A stretch of 60,000 bases of DNA from Tubiluchus corallicola (taxonomy: Eukaryota > Priapulida > Priapulimorpha > Priapulimorphida > Tubiluchidae). Both the position numbers and the translations under genes were made by a program. This document shows positions 42,201 to 57,200 of this stretch, piece by piece; position 1 is the first letter of the stretch, and each line of letters begins with the position of its first letter. The stretch is taken from assembly GCA_030141605.1 (NCBI GenBank), contig JAQGDQ010000229.1:190501-250500 (forward strand), read 5' to 3'. Below the pieces are notes generated by a model. That model made no database searches and was not told the origin of the DNA. It saw nothing but the letters and a program-made list of their open reading frames with translations.

Positions 42201-45200
42201 TTTACTAATGTTATCACATTATTAAACTAAAATTTAGGATTTACTAAAATATCACAATATATGCACTATAGTTAAATGTAATTAGTTTGTTAGTACACTA
42301 TGAATGTATGTCTCTTCTACCCTGAAAAAGAGATATTAGCTGTTGTACTTAGTATGGATGAAAATGTTTCGTCAGCTAGAGCTCGAAACTGGTGCTGCTT
42401 ACAAAGCAGAGGCACGCCACTAATTGCGACACTGAGAATTTTATTACACTAAGAAATCCTTTCTGGGCTTAATTGGTAAAACAGTTGCATGATAAGCAGA
42501 AGTCACTTGGTTCAACTCCATGTGAGGACCATTTTTTTACACTTTTCCACGCTAGCTGTTGGAGCTAGTATCTCTTTCTAAGTGTAGCAGAAGCATGTAA
42601 TTTATAATTCTGAATGTATCATTTAGTGCTGCATTTTTATACTCTGTAGACATTAAACAAGTATATTTACGTGACCTGTATTTTTTGACAAATTTTGTGA
42701 GCTCATGCAACATTTTCTGTTTTTTCTAGATGCCAAGAACGAAGCTGAAGTCGCAAAACGACGACGCGACTGGGCATTTACAGAACGTGACAAGATTGTT
42801 CTGGAACGTGAAAGTCTTCGCACCATGTGCGATAAACTACGTCGTGAACGTGAACGTGCCGTAAGTGACTTGGCCGAGGCTCTAAGGGACTTTGATGATG
42901 TAAAGAATCAGAGGAATAAGGCAGTGAAAGAGGTGAAAGAATTAAAGTAAGTGTTAGCTGAGTTTTATGTTCCAACAGATATATTGATTATTATCTCTAA
43001 TGCAATTTTTATGCTAGTTACTAACATTAAATTTTTTGATAAGTTAAATTTTTATAGATTCACTCTTCATAGTAGATTACTTTTTATACATTTGACTATT
43101 AATGATGAATAAATACATAAATTTAATGCACAATTTTCAGTCTGATAAGTCAGATGATTAACATTTGCAAACAGTGGCCTAGCTAATAGGGAAGGTTGTT
43201 CCCTTGATCACATTTTTCAAAATTGGCACCTTTTCAACAATGGAGTCATTACTTTATTTGACCAACTTCCCTCCCGTGTTTTTGAAATGAGTGCATTTAT
43301 GCAGCTCATTTGCCAAGCTTGACTGATTGAAGCAAGGATCAAATTGCCCCAAGTCTAATTATTATAATTTTATATATTCTTGTTCTTGTCACACGATTGT
43401 CTAGTAATAGGCCTTTTAAGTACAAAATAACAATTATGTACTTCTATTAAAACTATATTTTCCTCGTGTTTTGATTTTAAACACAAAATTAAATTGTGTA
43501 TTCAATGCGTTAAAAATTGTTTGGTATGTGTCACGGTGTCTTTTTATGTGCTTGCTCCCTATAACTATATAACTTGGCTACACCCCTGTTCATAAGCATT
43601 TTATTGATTGGCTATGTCAATCTCATTTTGCTATGGGTAGTAGAAAGTAGATTGTCATTAGTTTAAGAGAAAGTATTTGCTGTACAGGATGTTTCAAAAG
43701 TCACTTTGATTTTCACTTTTCTTTGTAGCTGATCGACCGATACGTTTATCTTGTGGGGAATTCTTACTGCACATGAATTGTTTATTTACATATTTATTAC
43801 GTTTATTCGCATATAAAATACAATTTACAAATGAAATAATAATAAAAGTCTACATGACTTTTTTGCCATTTTCTTCTGCTTCCACCCAGTTGCGTAAAAT
43901 CTCAGAGTTCTAGAGCTTCTTCTTCTTCCCAGCTTTTCCCTATGCGGGGTCGCCGTTGTGAATGAGTCTTCTCCACGCATTCCTGTTGTTGACCATTTCT
44001 TCATTTATGTCTTCCCTTCCCACATGATCTTCACCGACTCTTTTTTTTCAGGTGTCCATACCATCTCAATCTTGCGAGGCTTCCACTACTTTTACTGTTC
44101 CTCTGATATTATTATTTCTAATTTTATCTCTTCTTGTTATTCCCACCATCCATCTCAACATCCTCATCTCCACCACACCCATTTTCTTCTCTTTGGTCTT
44201 CTTTAGAGAAGCTGCTTCCAGCTCATAGATTAGAGCGGGTCTGACCACTTCTTTGTGGACTTTACCTTTAAGTCTCACCGATTCATTCATAGAAGGTTTT
44301 GGCGCAGTTTTTACAGGCGGATGCCCTTCCTGACCCTAACCCTCCCTATTTATCCGGTCTTGGGACCGGCACTGAGTTGGGCTGGCTTGCCCCTCCCAGT
44401 GGCTAGGTTCTCAGAGCTCTAGACACCAGGTGTAAAATCTCTGCATGGCCATATGGTAGCTAGGAGCGTGGCATATATGTGTAAAATTCAAAGTGCAGCA
44501 GTAGAGTTATGAAGCTAAGTTTGATGCCACTGAAATTCGCATGAATCGTAGATTCTGCCGCCAAATTACCATTTCGTCCCTTTGTAATTGCTATTAATTT
44601 TTAACAGTTTTTTAAAAACAATGAGTGACTTTTGAAGCACCCTGTATTTAGTATTACGACACCTCAGTGCAGAGAAGCTGTAATAGTGCTGTACGGCTTT
44701 ATTTTAACTCATATTTTGTATGTGATTCCAGAGAACAGATTGAGCTGCAATCAGACCGTGACATACTACGACCTCACATTGATCCACCTGGTCACAATCA
44801 CAGCCGCGACTCTGCCATAGACACGGATCTGCAGGAGTGGGAATGGGAACAGTTGGAACTGAACATGGATTTGACGGGCTCAATGAACTTTGGGATTGAT
44901 TTAGTCGGTGGAATGGATGACCCCCAGTTCCCCAATGACCCTTTTATCTATGTCAACCATGTGTCGAAGAACAGCAGTGCATATGGAAAACTAAAGTAAG
45001 TAAATTTCTCACATAATAGCCAGTTAATTCTTATTCTTCGGATGTTTTTGGCCAAACCAAATTTGTCATAACTAATTCCCTAACATGACGATTTATGCGA
45101 CATTTGCAGTCCCTTGCACCCTGAGGCTTTTGGACTATGAACGTAGTATAAAATTTGTGTACTACAAAGAGGCAGCTTATGAGATTTTTATCCAATATTG

Positions 45201-48200
45201 GGATTCACCCTTTAACTATTGAACATTACATTGTAAATGTGCGAAAGTTAAAAAATGTTTTACCTTGCAATTTAACTGTAGCAGCTTGACTTCACTTGCA
45301 CAGTTGCTAGCTGCATGCAGTAAACAACACTCTGGTCAGTGGTGTGCCTGGGTTTGCTAGCATGTTTAAAGGAAAACAGGATGATTTTTATATTCTGTTT
45401 TGTTTTGAAGTACTGCAAACAGAATACATTTTAAATAATGTTGTCACCTAATTAGATAATAGCTTAAAATCTTAATTAATGGTGGGTTAGCACAGTGAGC
45501 GATGAAGTCAGAACTAAAAAGAATTTTTAACAGCACAAACATTTCACGCGCGTGTTGCACGTTTTTAATAAAACAAAGATTGAATTACGATGCTACTGTA
45601 CAACATCGGCTGCGTGCAACAAATGCTGATCAATTTTTTATTTTTGAAAATTTAAGTTCAAAGCTTACAGCTGTGTCGTCATGCAATTTCAATACAAATG
45701 TGTGCTACATCAGAAACAGACTGAGAAATGTATCTTAGCACCTGTTTTTTTCCAACGCATTTCCGAAATGCAGACGTTGTGTCCACCTAACATGCAAATG
45801 GCAAAACGCATGTAATGGAGTGAGCATGAAATTAAACTTTCGCGGTAATAATTCTTTCACGAAAGTCTCATTTAAAAGAAGCAATATTTCTCTTTCGATG
45901 TTATATACAATACATGATTTTGAGCTATAGTTTAAAATTGAGTCCTATTCCCCTATAACCAATAGAAATTTGCTATAACCGTTATATTATAGTGTAGAAG
46001 CATGGACCAGTCACAATTACAATTGCTGGTATACAATTAACTATTTAAAAATGCTTTGAGCCTGTTTGGAAGAAGAGGGTCGTAGCAGTATTTTATCTGT
46101 TTTATACTACAAAAATATATCTTGCATTTTAGCCAATCAGAAATATAGAATTTTTCCTAATTTTGGACTGATGTATTTTCAGGCCAAATGATTGTCTTCT
46201 GCGAGTGAATAACGTTGATCTGACCAATGCCGATAAGAAGATAGTGTGGCAGGCAATGCGCAAGTCCAGTGGAATCGTGAATATGTTGGTCCGCAGGCGT
46301 CGGTCCACTATAACTAGACTTCTTCACTCCGTATCTATTAATTTGAATGACTCAAAAGGTGTGTTTTTGTTTCATTAAATTATCCTAATAAAATTGGATA
46401 AAATTGCAATATATTTTCCTATGAGCTTATTTACTGATTAGTTTTGAACGATCTTAATTTGTTGGTTACCATTTTGATGCAAATAACAAACTGCATCTAA
46501 ACTAACAATTTTTCTTGGCCAATTTTGATTAGATACTGTAACCTGTTTCTAAAGATTAAATCTCTATGATTAAATTCAGAAATTGCTAGGCATATCTTAG
46601 TTAGTAATGTGTTCCTAAAATGAACCTCGTTATTTCAAAATATCAAGCTGTTGTTGTTGTCCATAAGAGAGTAGTTGTAGTAGAACTTTAGTTGGGATTA
46701 ACCATAGTGAGAAATGAATAGCATAGCATACTGTCCAATACTAGTGTGCGGTCAGTCTAGTTCATAGCTATACGTTATCAAAAAACTATAAGAAATACAC
46801 ACACACGCATTTATTCGTTTGCACTATCATATTTGACACAGCCATCATGAAACCTCCTCTACTGGTAATCTTCATTCATACAAATAATCTGACACAGGTT
46901 TTGAATTCTTGTAAATGTGTCGCATTGTGTTAGTCTTACTGAAAACTAACACCTGATAGAAAGATTCTTTTGTTAGATAGAGGCGTGTATAATGCGATAA
47001 ATTTTCTCGCTTAGGTCATATGTCACTAAATGTCACTAAAACTAATTCATATGCATTAGACCATACACAGCAGCTGGTAGATATGAGGCGAGTTTTGCTT
47101 ATTGTTTCAACTACAGTTTATTCGTTATTAGCTGCCTATAACTAACATTTATACACAGCGTGGATAAGAACTCCACCTTAGACCATGGTAAATGATATGC
47201 TTAAATAAGTGTTCTCCATCAATAATACATTGTTACATGCATTACAATACAAGATTTTAACTACTGCAAATAAAACTAAAGTTTCACCTGATAATAAGTT
47301 ATCGGCCCAGGCCAAGAAGATAAACTTCTACAGGCCTGAACAGAAGGCAATCTGGAAAGAAAAGATGTAAAAGGTGCAAAATGAAATAAGCAAAAAAATA
47401 AATAAATACCAGGGTGATAGTGAGGGTAAGGAAATGATAATGAAAAGTGAATGTGATGATTGTGAAAATGAAGATTAGATTCACAAGAAAATGTAACTCA
47501 GATCAATCACCTGAGTTACTGCAAAAATCAGTATGGAGTCATGCCGGGGACAAAGGTGTGCACATTCACCAGTCGGCATGCTACATTCCAGTCACTGACT
47601 GCATTTTTGTCAAATCATTTTCATCTTTTTTAGATTTTGGTTTGGATGTGGAGCAAGGCTATTATGTTAGCAACATCACGCTATCTTCATTGGCAGCAAA
47701 GGAGGGGAATGTTGCTGTTGGTGACAGGATCGTTTATGTAAGTTTTGTGACAGTATCTCTCACTTCTGCAAGTAGTGGCTTCATTATGGTGCAATGCAAT
47801 ATTGTACCCTCTGTTATAGTACAATGTAAAACACTTGTTTTTCGTGAAAAAATTGCTAGTGAGATTGTCTCCATGTTTATGGTTCTCTCACAGAATAAAC
47901 ATTTGGGGTAAAGGTGTTGAAGCAAAATTTGGCCTAAGCATTGTCAAGTGAAAAAGTGAAATATATCTTAAATGGTGGTAGCTGTCCAGTTTTCACAAAC
48001 AGAGATGTTGTCAAGTTTTTTTTCTGCAAATCTTTTAGAGGAGTTCAAACTTCATACCTGAGTGGTAATCGCACACTTTGCATGCGTAGTTCATGACTAC
48101 TTGAGTTCAGTACTCACTCTGAACAGTTTCACTGATCCTGGCAGTTTATCCTGTAGAGGGTGATGTATATACATTGTGGCACCTCTGCTGGCTCAGTGGC

Positions 48201-51200
48201 TCATCATAGGAGCATATCCTTATTAATGTAACACCATAAACATTGTGTTTAACATGCCGACATGCAAAAGTCTATAAAAATAATAATAATAAAACGCTTT
48301 GCTTTAGGTGAGCCTTGTTTAATTATTCTATGACTCTATCATTTAATGACACTAACATCAAAGTATGGTCTTAGACAATATTGAGTTTTCTTTGGGTGAC
48401 AGATCAATGGACAGCCAGTCGACAATAAGAGTTTGGAAGATGTTCGACAGAGCGTATGGGCATCCGGTGACACTTTACGGCTTTCTGTTGTCAAATACTG
48501 TCCATGGAGTAATTATCCGTATGTTGGACACGTCGGTGTGCAGGATGGTTCCGATAGACGTGGTAGTACACCATCCAGTAAACAAATGCAGGTGTGTACT
48601 AGATGAAAAATGTTTAGAATTTTGCGATAGTCAGATTACTAGTCTGTTTAAAAAAATGATAGTAATTTGCCGCAATTTTTTTCAGCACGTGTGACATAAG
48701 ATAGCTGGATTGAATAAAAGTTGATTTTCTAATTTTTCGTTGGGTGTGCAATTATTTTTGACTCCACTAAAAACAGTTTTTTACTGTTACCTAAAGCTTT
48801 TTTCTTTGGTGTGTAAATTATTTTAAATTAAACGAATGCTGTTTTATTGTTATTTGAGGTATGCAAGAACTGACATTTTTTCTAATGGGGAAATTCGGAC
48901 ACGAATTACATGACCATGTTTATGTTAAAAACTGAATGAGTTATTACATTTTTTGCTTTAACAGGTGTCTTTGGGGTACAAAAAAGAACATGAATCTACA
49001 TCATCTATAGGAACCTCTAGGGAGAAGAGTAAAGATCCTAGCATCCCAAAGTACTATTCACATTTATTATTGCTTTAATATGACCACTAACTGTTTGTGG
49101 TATACTGAAGGGTTTTAAAGTAATTTGTCTTTTTTACTCTGTGGTATATGCACCGTTAAATCTATAGTAGCAGTGAGTTTTAAAACTGTTAATTTGCATC
49201 TTTTCAAAGTTTGGTTTATCATTCCTTATGTAGAAGGAACTTTTACCACCAAATTATCAATTTTTATAAGTTTTTTAGGACCATTTTAGTGTGAACTTGT
49301 AATTATTTTTATTATGTCAATGTTATCTTAGTTTTATCTGTAATTATGTAAATATTTGTATATTGGATGATTTCCCTGTAATAAAAAGTATAATATAATA
49401 ATTCCTTATTCTGACTGAAAAAAATTATTTGTATTACAGATTTCTTGAGAAAACAGTTGAAAGGATCACTGGCATTCGGCGGAAGAAAGAGGATCGTCAC
49501 TATTCCCCAATGCGCGAAGACCTTGCACCTGATGAATCAGCAGTAATTGCTAATCTGAACGATATGCTGCAAGATTACACTGAGGAAACACAACCTCAGA
49601 AGAGCTACCAGAGACGGCATCGAGGCAGGATAAAGAAAGGTCTCAAAGAGATCCGAAAGGGCGGAACGTGGCCAAAGTATCACGGTGCTGAATCGCACGA
49701 TTCAACTGATTCGCCCGATGGTACAATTCGAGCATCTCCAGCCAAGAAACAAAATCGTACCAGCATAATGGAAATTATTTTTGCATCACCTAAGAGCAGT
49801 AACTTTGATGTTGGAAATGAGGGTAACGAAAGAACTGCCCCAAAATCTCGTTCATTCAAGGTTTACCACAGCCCTCAAAGCTCTAAGGATGACTGCAAAA
49901 ATCGTTTAACTAATGTTGATCCGCCACCCTTAGTGCAGTCATCATCAAACTACAGTTTGCACAGTAGTCCGCCTCTGCCGGAGACTATTTCTGAGCAGAG
50001 CCTTCCAACCTCAAGAGACTACCATCGACCAAAACGATCGACACCCAAGCATAAAGCTATGAAAACACCTTCACCAGAAGGGGTTTTGCCTGCTTCTAAA
50101 ACTCGTACATTTACTGTTCAAGCACCGATACCACAGGGACATGAGAGACATAGCTCTCATCGTACAGGTGTTTCTCCACTGGTGTCTCCACCTGGTGCAA
50201 TTCCGAGAAGCTCGTTAGTGCCTTACCATGGAAGAACTGGAACATCTCCTGGTCCAAGTAATGATTTTTGTCATTGATGTATTGCTGCATGCTTACTTAT
50301 AGTTGTGGTCAATGCTTCAGATTTCAAGTAATCACGATTACCGATTACTTTTTGTTGGTGATCAATTACTGTAATCCTTTATTGACTATATACAGAGATC
50401 GCCCATAGGATCTAATTACCAGAAGGGAGAGAGGTGTACATATCTGTGCTTCCAATGTGCCCTAAAGCTTAACTGAACTCACTGAAAGTTGAGCTATGCA
50501 AGCTTTGTGTTTGAGAGTGTTTAGATCCACTATTTGCCCATATTGAAAATTACTGCAAATGCATTTTTCCTATTTCAAATCATTATAAACCTGTTAGCAA
50601 AAAAATAATCAGTTAGTAGTCGATTACTTAGCAAAGTAATCGATACCAGAGACTTGCGAGCAAGTCTATTGCACTCGCTGCTAGTTATTTATACTAACTA
50701 GCAGCTTTTAGGAGTATCTGCACAGGGATACTCGAGCCGTCGTGACACAATTTACATTTTTTATTTTTTTAAACAAACTAAGCAAAATGTTTCAAAATAA
50801 GCACAGATAAACTAGAACTTTTGAGAATTCTTCTAGGCAAATTACGTAAAATTGTTTTTACCCATACGCCACATTTTTCAAACGTTTCAGCTATTGATTG
50901 AAATGTGCATTTCCAACATCAGTATTTTAAGCTAAATGTTTGCACATCAACCTAATTATTACATCAAGTTTATGAACAGTCTTAGTCTTGCTGCAAAAAA
51001 ATTCTTGATATAGGCTCATAAAAGATTGCAGAGAACCAAATCTGTCACATTGCAGTGTTTTACTACAGAACGTCTCTGCGCCCAATTCACCAGATGGTGG
51101 AAATCTTGCATTAAGTTTTAAAACATTTGTGACTGTTCATCGTGAAAGTGGTGACCCAGCTAAAGTTTAAGTACCAAAAGAATGTTCAAAGACAGCTTTT

Positions 51201-54200
51201 GATTCTCGCCTGAAGTTTCGGAGACTGAATATAAATTTGAATTGTCTTGTGTGTTAAAATTACTACCACTGCAAGGAGATTACTAACACTACACAAATTA
51301 AGAACACTAGGTCTTAATGTAACTTTAGACAAACTGATTAAATCCTGTGAACTAAAGCATTTTACTGTTAATATATTGTTCAGAATTATTTCTGTTTGTT
51401 CACTATTTCATTTTTCTCAAATCATATCATTGCTGTTTTAAGTCTAAGGTATAAATTTCTTTTTAAATAGTTTTTTGTTACACAATTTTTATATGTTTTC
51501 CATTTGTCACTAATTATTAGTTTTTTACTAGTGAGAGAATTTATAATAATTTGCTAACTTTTTTCTGGAAGGTTGGACATACCGTAGTGGCATGAGCCAG
51601 ATTGCTGAGATAGATACAGTTCCGTATCATTGCCTTACGGAGATGCCTTCAACTGGTCCGTCTCCTAGTCCGTCTCAACACAGCGGTGTTTCTACCAGCT
51701 CTCCACATCAGAGCTTGGATCCATTTCATCAGATGACTGTTTTACCTGGATCTCACATGGTAATTCACGGAAGCCCAGTTTCTGCCTTAACTACGTCAGC
51801 GCAAGGGCGACCACACAGGAAACCCACTCCGTCTAACCAAGAGGTGTTGACCGGAAGCGGAAAGTTGCCATCTGTTCCTTCATTTGATAGAGGTAAGGAT
51901 GCTTCATGTAATTTTTGCTAATAATTTACATTGCTTAATGGATGTAAATTACAATGTTGTGCTGCAAATGTTACTCTTGAGTGAGAGATTTGAAAGCATC
52001 ACCCCGGCATGCAATATTTGTGTGCTTGCATGGCAAAGTCGTCCATAAGTCAGCAATTAAGCTTTTCTAGTTACTCACATATCCTGAATTTCTATTTCAT
52101 GAGGATCATTTTGATACCAAGCTGATCGCTCTATGTCATTTCTAAGCTAAGATAATCCACATTGATGTTGATGTGCACACTGCACACTGAAAAATGTAAC
52201 CTTGAGAAAATCTTTGTCAAAGTTAGCCATTATTTTTTGTCGCGTTTCTACAAAACACTTGGCAACCGCACAAAATGCTATGGATTTTGCAAGAACACAT
52301 TGAAATTATGTTTAAATCCAGCAGATGCCTTTTCCTGACAAAGATCTGGGCTTGGCGACAGAAAAATAAATCGAAAGCAAAATTATTGTTTCCACGAACT
52401 ACTATCAGAGTTTGAAAATACAAGTTTCTAACAATTGAAGTACTAGTCTATAACCAGAAAAGTGGGTACGAGGTTATAAAATATAATTTTCAGTTTTTTT
52501 AACATTTTCCCGGATAATTTGATGCTAGAATATAAATGTCCACTATATTTAGCATTTGTTTTTATAAAAAAAAAGAAAAATTGACATTTGTCCAAATTTT
52601 TGGTGCATTCTATTTATACGCATCATAATTAGTTTCAACTATACCGACTTATGGACAGTTTTGGTTTGCAAACACAATTTGTTTTCTGAATCTGCATTGT
52701 TTGCCTACCAATAGTTCAACGTGGTATCACGAAAGGTACTAGACATCCATCTAGAGCTAAACTAAACTAAAAAGTGGCTGCTGTTGCCTCTTTCTGTCAG
52801 TTACAGGTTTTAGTTAATGACTTTGAATGTATGCTTCTGCTGTCAATTGATTAGAAATGATCATTAACATTAAACCTTTTAAATTGTTTAAGAAATCTGG
52901 TTTGCTATGGCTATGTCGTCAAAACTCGTTGTTTAGGATGTTGTACCTTTAGCATTGTTAATATTGCATTTCAGTGTCGTCAGTAAGCATGGATGGGCCA
53001 AGAGGTAGCCCAATCACTCCGATCTTCCCTTTTCCTCCGCCTCCTCCTTCATCTCAAGAAATCATTGTTTGCTACACGGTTTTACCTGAACAAGAACAAC
53101 CGCTCAAAAAGTAAGTATATAAACTGTTTGCTTTTATTTTGTTACACCAAAGTCACTTAATTTTTTATGCTGATATGAATGCCGAAAGTAAGGCTTTGAA
53201 GAAAATTAATGAGCTCAAAACTGTAAGTCATTATGAAATCAAATTCTGTATATTTTTGCAAGATTAAATTTTAAATTGAATTAATATTATTGGTAAAAAA
53301 TACTAAAGTTACATCACAGTTTGTTAGATCAAGTAATTTAGGAGAAATTGATTTTCTAATTACGGTTAACTTTTAAATTTTTTCGTTGCAGACCGCTGCA
53401 TAGAGAAACACGTAAGATCTTGATCGAGAAGGGTTCAAAACCTCTTGGGATAAAGATCCTAGAGAGAGATGCTGGTGGGATTTTCATCTCCTCTGTCACA
53501 GAGAACAGTTTAGCAGCCATGGCTGGACTACAAGTCGGAGATCAACTGTTAGACGTAAGTTGGATGTACTGTAGAAACATTATAAAAAGTGAATATTGTA
53601 GATATGCTTGTGTGCGGTGCATGTGTGGATAGATATGTCTTGCTTGCTTTAGCAGTTTTAAAAACTTGAGAGCTTTCGTAATCTTGTGGGTTTTAATTTT
53701 TCCTGGTGTTCAGTAAGTTTCAATTCAACAATTGTAAAGCTTATGATGAAACTATTATCAGGGCCGACGCTAGGCAGGCGAGGCCCCTTAGAAAATTGTT
53801 TGTGGGGCCCTCTACCCCCAAATGCCTTAGACATATTTAATAAACAGCACAGCCTTCTATTCCAAGCTTTATTTTATGTGATCTTATTAAAACTGCTCTT
53901 TCTATTATGAAATTTGAATTTGAATATCATCCACAAATTAGCATCCAATGACAATCTGACTAATGCATATAGGGGCTTATTTTTTAAAAAAGGAAATGGC
54001 GACGATAAACTGAAATTACAAAACAAACAAACGATCAGCAAAAAAACATTGAAATATAGATATATGAGGACAGACTGAATAGTTTCACTGCCTTCATAGT
54101 ATCAAGAAACTGTTTGCGCACTGAAATGAAATTGTTTTTACAAATCTAATTTTCTTAAAATAGACCCTAACTATTATGGTGGGGCACTTTTGATGTAATG

Positions 54201-57200
54201 GGTTAAATGATTACATGTTGTGCCTGACAGCTTTGCTCCTGTATCACCGAGATATTTTTCAACTAGGTTTGTGGAATTAATCTACGTAATGCAAAGTATT
54301 CAGACGCAGCCAAAGTTTTGCAACAGTGCGATGACAGTGTGCAAATCACGGTGCAGTACAACCCAGATAAATTTCCTGAGCCTGTGGCCGAATCGAGTAG
54401 TGGAGGCTCTACACCCACATTGGCATATCCAGGTCCTCTGCCACAATTTCCTGTAATACAAGAACCTCCTCCTTATCCGCTATCAAGGTAAGTGCAAATT
54501 TTAAATTTGATCGATTATACTTAGGCATGAGATGTAGATCTCTGAAATATACTTTTAGCAATAACTGTTTCCCATTGATCTCATTTTGCTGTTGTTTCTT
54601 TTCTGTTTGTAACCTAACCTCTTTTTTGTGTACATAACGTTCAATGTTAATCACAATAATACGATTATGCCTATTTACCTGTGTATTTTATTATTTGCAT
54701 TAAATATTGTGTTTCAATATGTTTTTACTAAGAAAAAACATCACAAAAATGCAGTTATTAAAATAGGTGGTATGGCTATAAAACTTGTTACTCACACTAA
54801 GTTCCTTGGTACAAGCATAGATGAACATGGAAAGATTATTTAAAATTCATAAAGGAAAAAATTCAAAAAGCATGGAAGTTATATATGGGTTACGACATGC
54901 TCTTCCTTCCACTGTATTTCCCTTATTATATTATTAATACTTTCATATGTATGTTATTCATATATAGTGTGGGGTAGTGTGCAAATACATCTAAACGATA
55001 TTATATTACAGAAAAAAAGCATTAGAGTAGTAAACTTTGCTAGATATACTAACCACATAATGCCACTTTGAAGCACTACAGCACTTGCAGATATAAATAA
55101 CTTTCAAAATGTAATTTTTGTGTATAAATATCATAACAATCTTCTACCATAATTGTTTTCTGACTATTTCATTCCAAATTCTGTTCTTCGTTCGTACAAC
55201 ACTAGATAGAGTAAAAATTATGCATTCATTGCAGTGCGGACATAAGGAAGTTCTTGATTAATTATCGTTGCCCATTCATTTGAAATAATATTAGAGTATC
55301 AAAATGTGTATCAATCTTTAAATCAAAATATAAAAAGTTTATTTTAAATCTTCGTATATAAACAGATAACTATCAAATTAAGACCGTTGGTCACAACTGT
55401 GTAATGATTCCCCGGAACAAGCAATAACTTTTATTCTTAGGAGAGTAGCATACAAAAATGCTAACCACTAACAACTGGGAAACATTGCGGGCGGCCTGTC
55501 ATAAGCCATGGCTTCTTAGGTCTCTCTGCATTATTTTTTTCTCTTTAATAATAGTGATCTTTTCACATAATTGTTTATTATTTTACTGATTATAAGTTTT
55601 ATTTCAAATTTGTTTGTCAGTTAGTGCGATTGTGATACTTGTTAAATCAATAAATTATTTTGAATTTGATAAATACACATTTTAATGTGTAGTGTGATTT
55701 ATTCTTTCATTTTTGAAGTAAGTTTAATGAAGTCTTTTAAATGTGTTTACTACTAATTTTGCATTTTGTTTCAGTGGCGAAATGTCGCTTCTTGCACCGA
55801 ATCAGTCTAGTAAAGAAACTGATATTCGATTTGCAAACAGGCTGGTCGACACGGCAACGTCTACTCAGCAACAGCTACCACCGGCAATTGAATACAGCAC
55901 AATACATAGTAACGAACACTTCGTTGCAACTACACCTCCAGAGAGTGTAAGCCAATCAAAAGCTGAATCAGTGTTGCTGACGTCCTCAAATGTGTCACCT
56001 GTCAGCGATGCAGTAGTTTCGTCTCACAATGCACTATTTTCGCAGACGGAACCTTTAATTTTCGACACTGCTGTAACTAGTCAAGAAACGGAGAAAGTTC
56101 CCTACAGTTGTATCTTAGATTCTGCACCTGAACGTTCGCTGGTAGAGTTTGCTTCCTCGTCTGAAAGAAGAAAACTGAGCAGGGTGGATGAAAAAACGAA
56201 CACCATGCCCAAATATAGCACTCCACCAATGTTTAGCAGTGCGGATAAGGCAACGGAATCGTATCATGGCACTTCAAGAGATGATAGTGCTAAGCAGTTC
56301 CTTACAATGCCTACCACATCTGTGTGTGTAATAAGACAAGCGGAACCGTGGTTTAGTGCAGGGAAGCGTTCGTCGGGGTATGAGCAGTTCGACAACAACA
56401 CGACGTCTCACAGAAAATCTGGAATGGACATGAAGTTTGACGTGCCTTCCATAGTCGAGAATAAAGGATATCCGGTGGATAGATTCAATGATGTTTCTAT
56501 GAGTATTTCTACAAGTCTTTCCAGCAATCAGTTTGTGAGCGTTCCCGTATCTTCGAAGGCAGCTGAGCACTTTACAAATTTGTCTGTTACGAATCAGTTA
56601 AGCAAACAAACGCCGTGCGAACCCCGATTCGTCTTCCTGAAGAGAACGAACCCAAATCTGGGCATCAATATTATCGGTATTTTGTTTTACTTCCTGAAAT
56701 ATTTTTAAGAAGTCACGTGATATCACTGACAGCTTCACTAATAATTTATACACATGTACACCTGACTGTTTATTATTATTGTTATCATTATTATTGCCTT
56801 TTCTTTGTTAGCTTTATTTTATGCATACAAAAGTTATGCAGCAAGATAATCTGGCTTTGTATTATTGAAATTTACTTTGCTTTGTGAAAAATTACAGGGT
56901 ATTCCAAAAAAACAGAGCGGTAGAAATATACTGATCAAATGACAAAGAAACTCGGTCAAGTTTTAAGTCCTGTAGTAAGAGATTTATTAACTGCTTGAAG
57001 TGTCCACTATTAACTATTGACCACACTCGTTCGACTTTATATGTTGTAACATTGGTGTGCTTACGCAGTTGTAAGTGCACTGTTTCTTTTGAAGCATCCA
57101 ATGTGCTTGTGTTTGGGAAATTGTAGTGTGTAAACTTTCAAGAATACAAGTCCAGAGTCACAGTTTTTTTAAATGTCTACTTCAGAGTTTACATTTGCTC

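Noticed and set aside
42463-42537. Functional tRNA gene
   Set aside because: Box-like motifs exist but acceptor and T stems do not pair.
43958-44206. Plus-strand ORF in DLG5 intron 8
   Set aside because: It is the antisense shadow of the RTE-like reverse transcriptase fragment.
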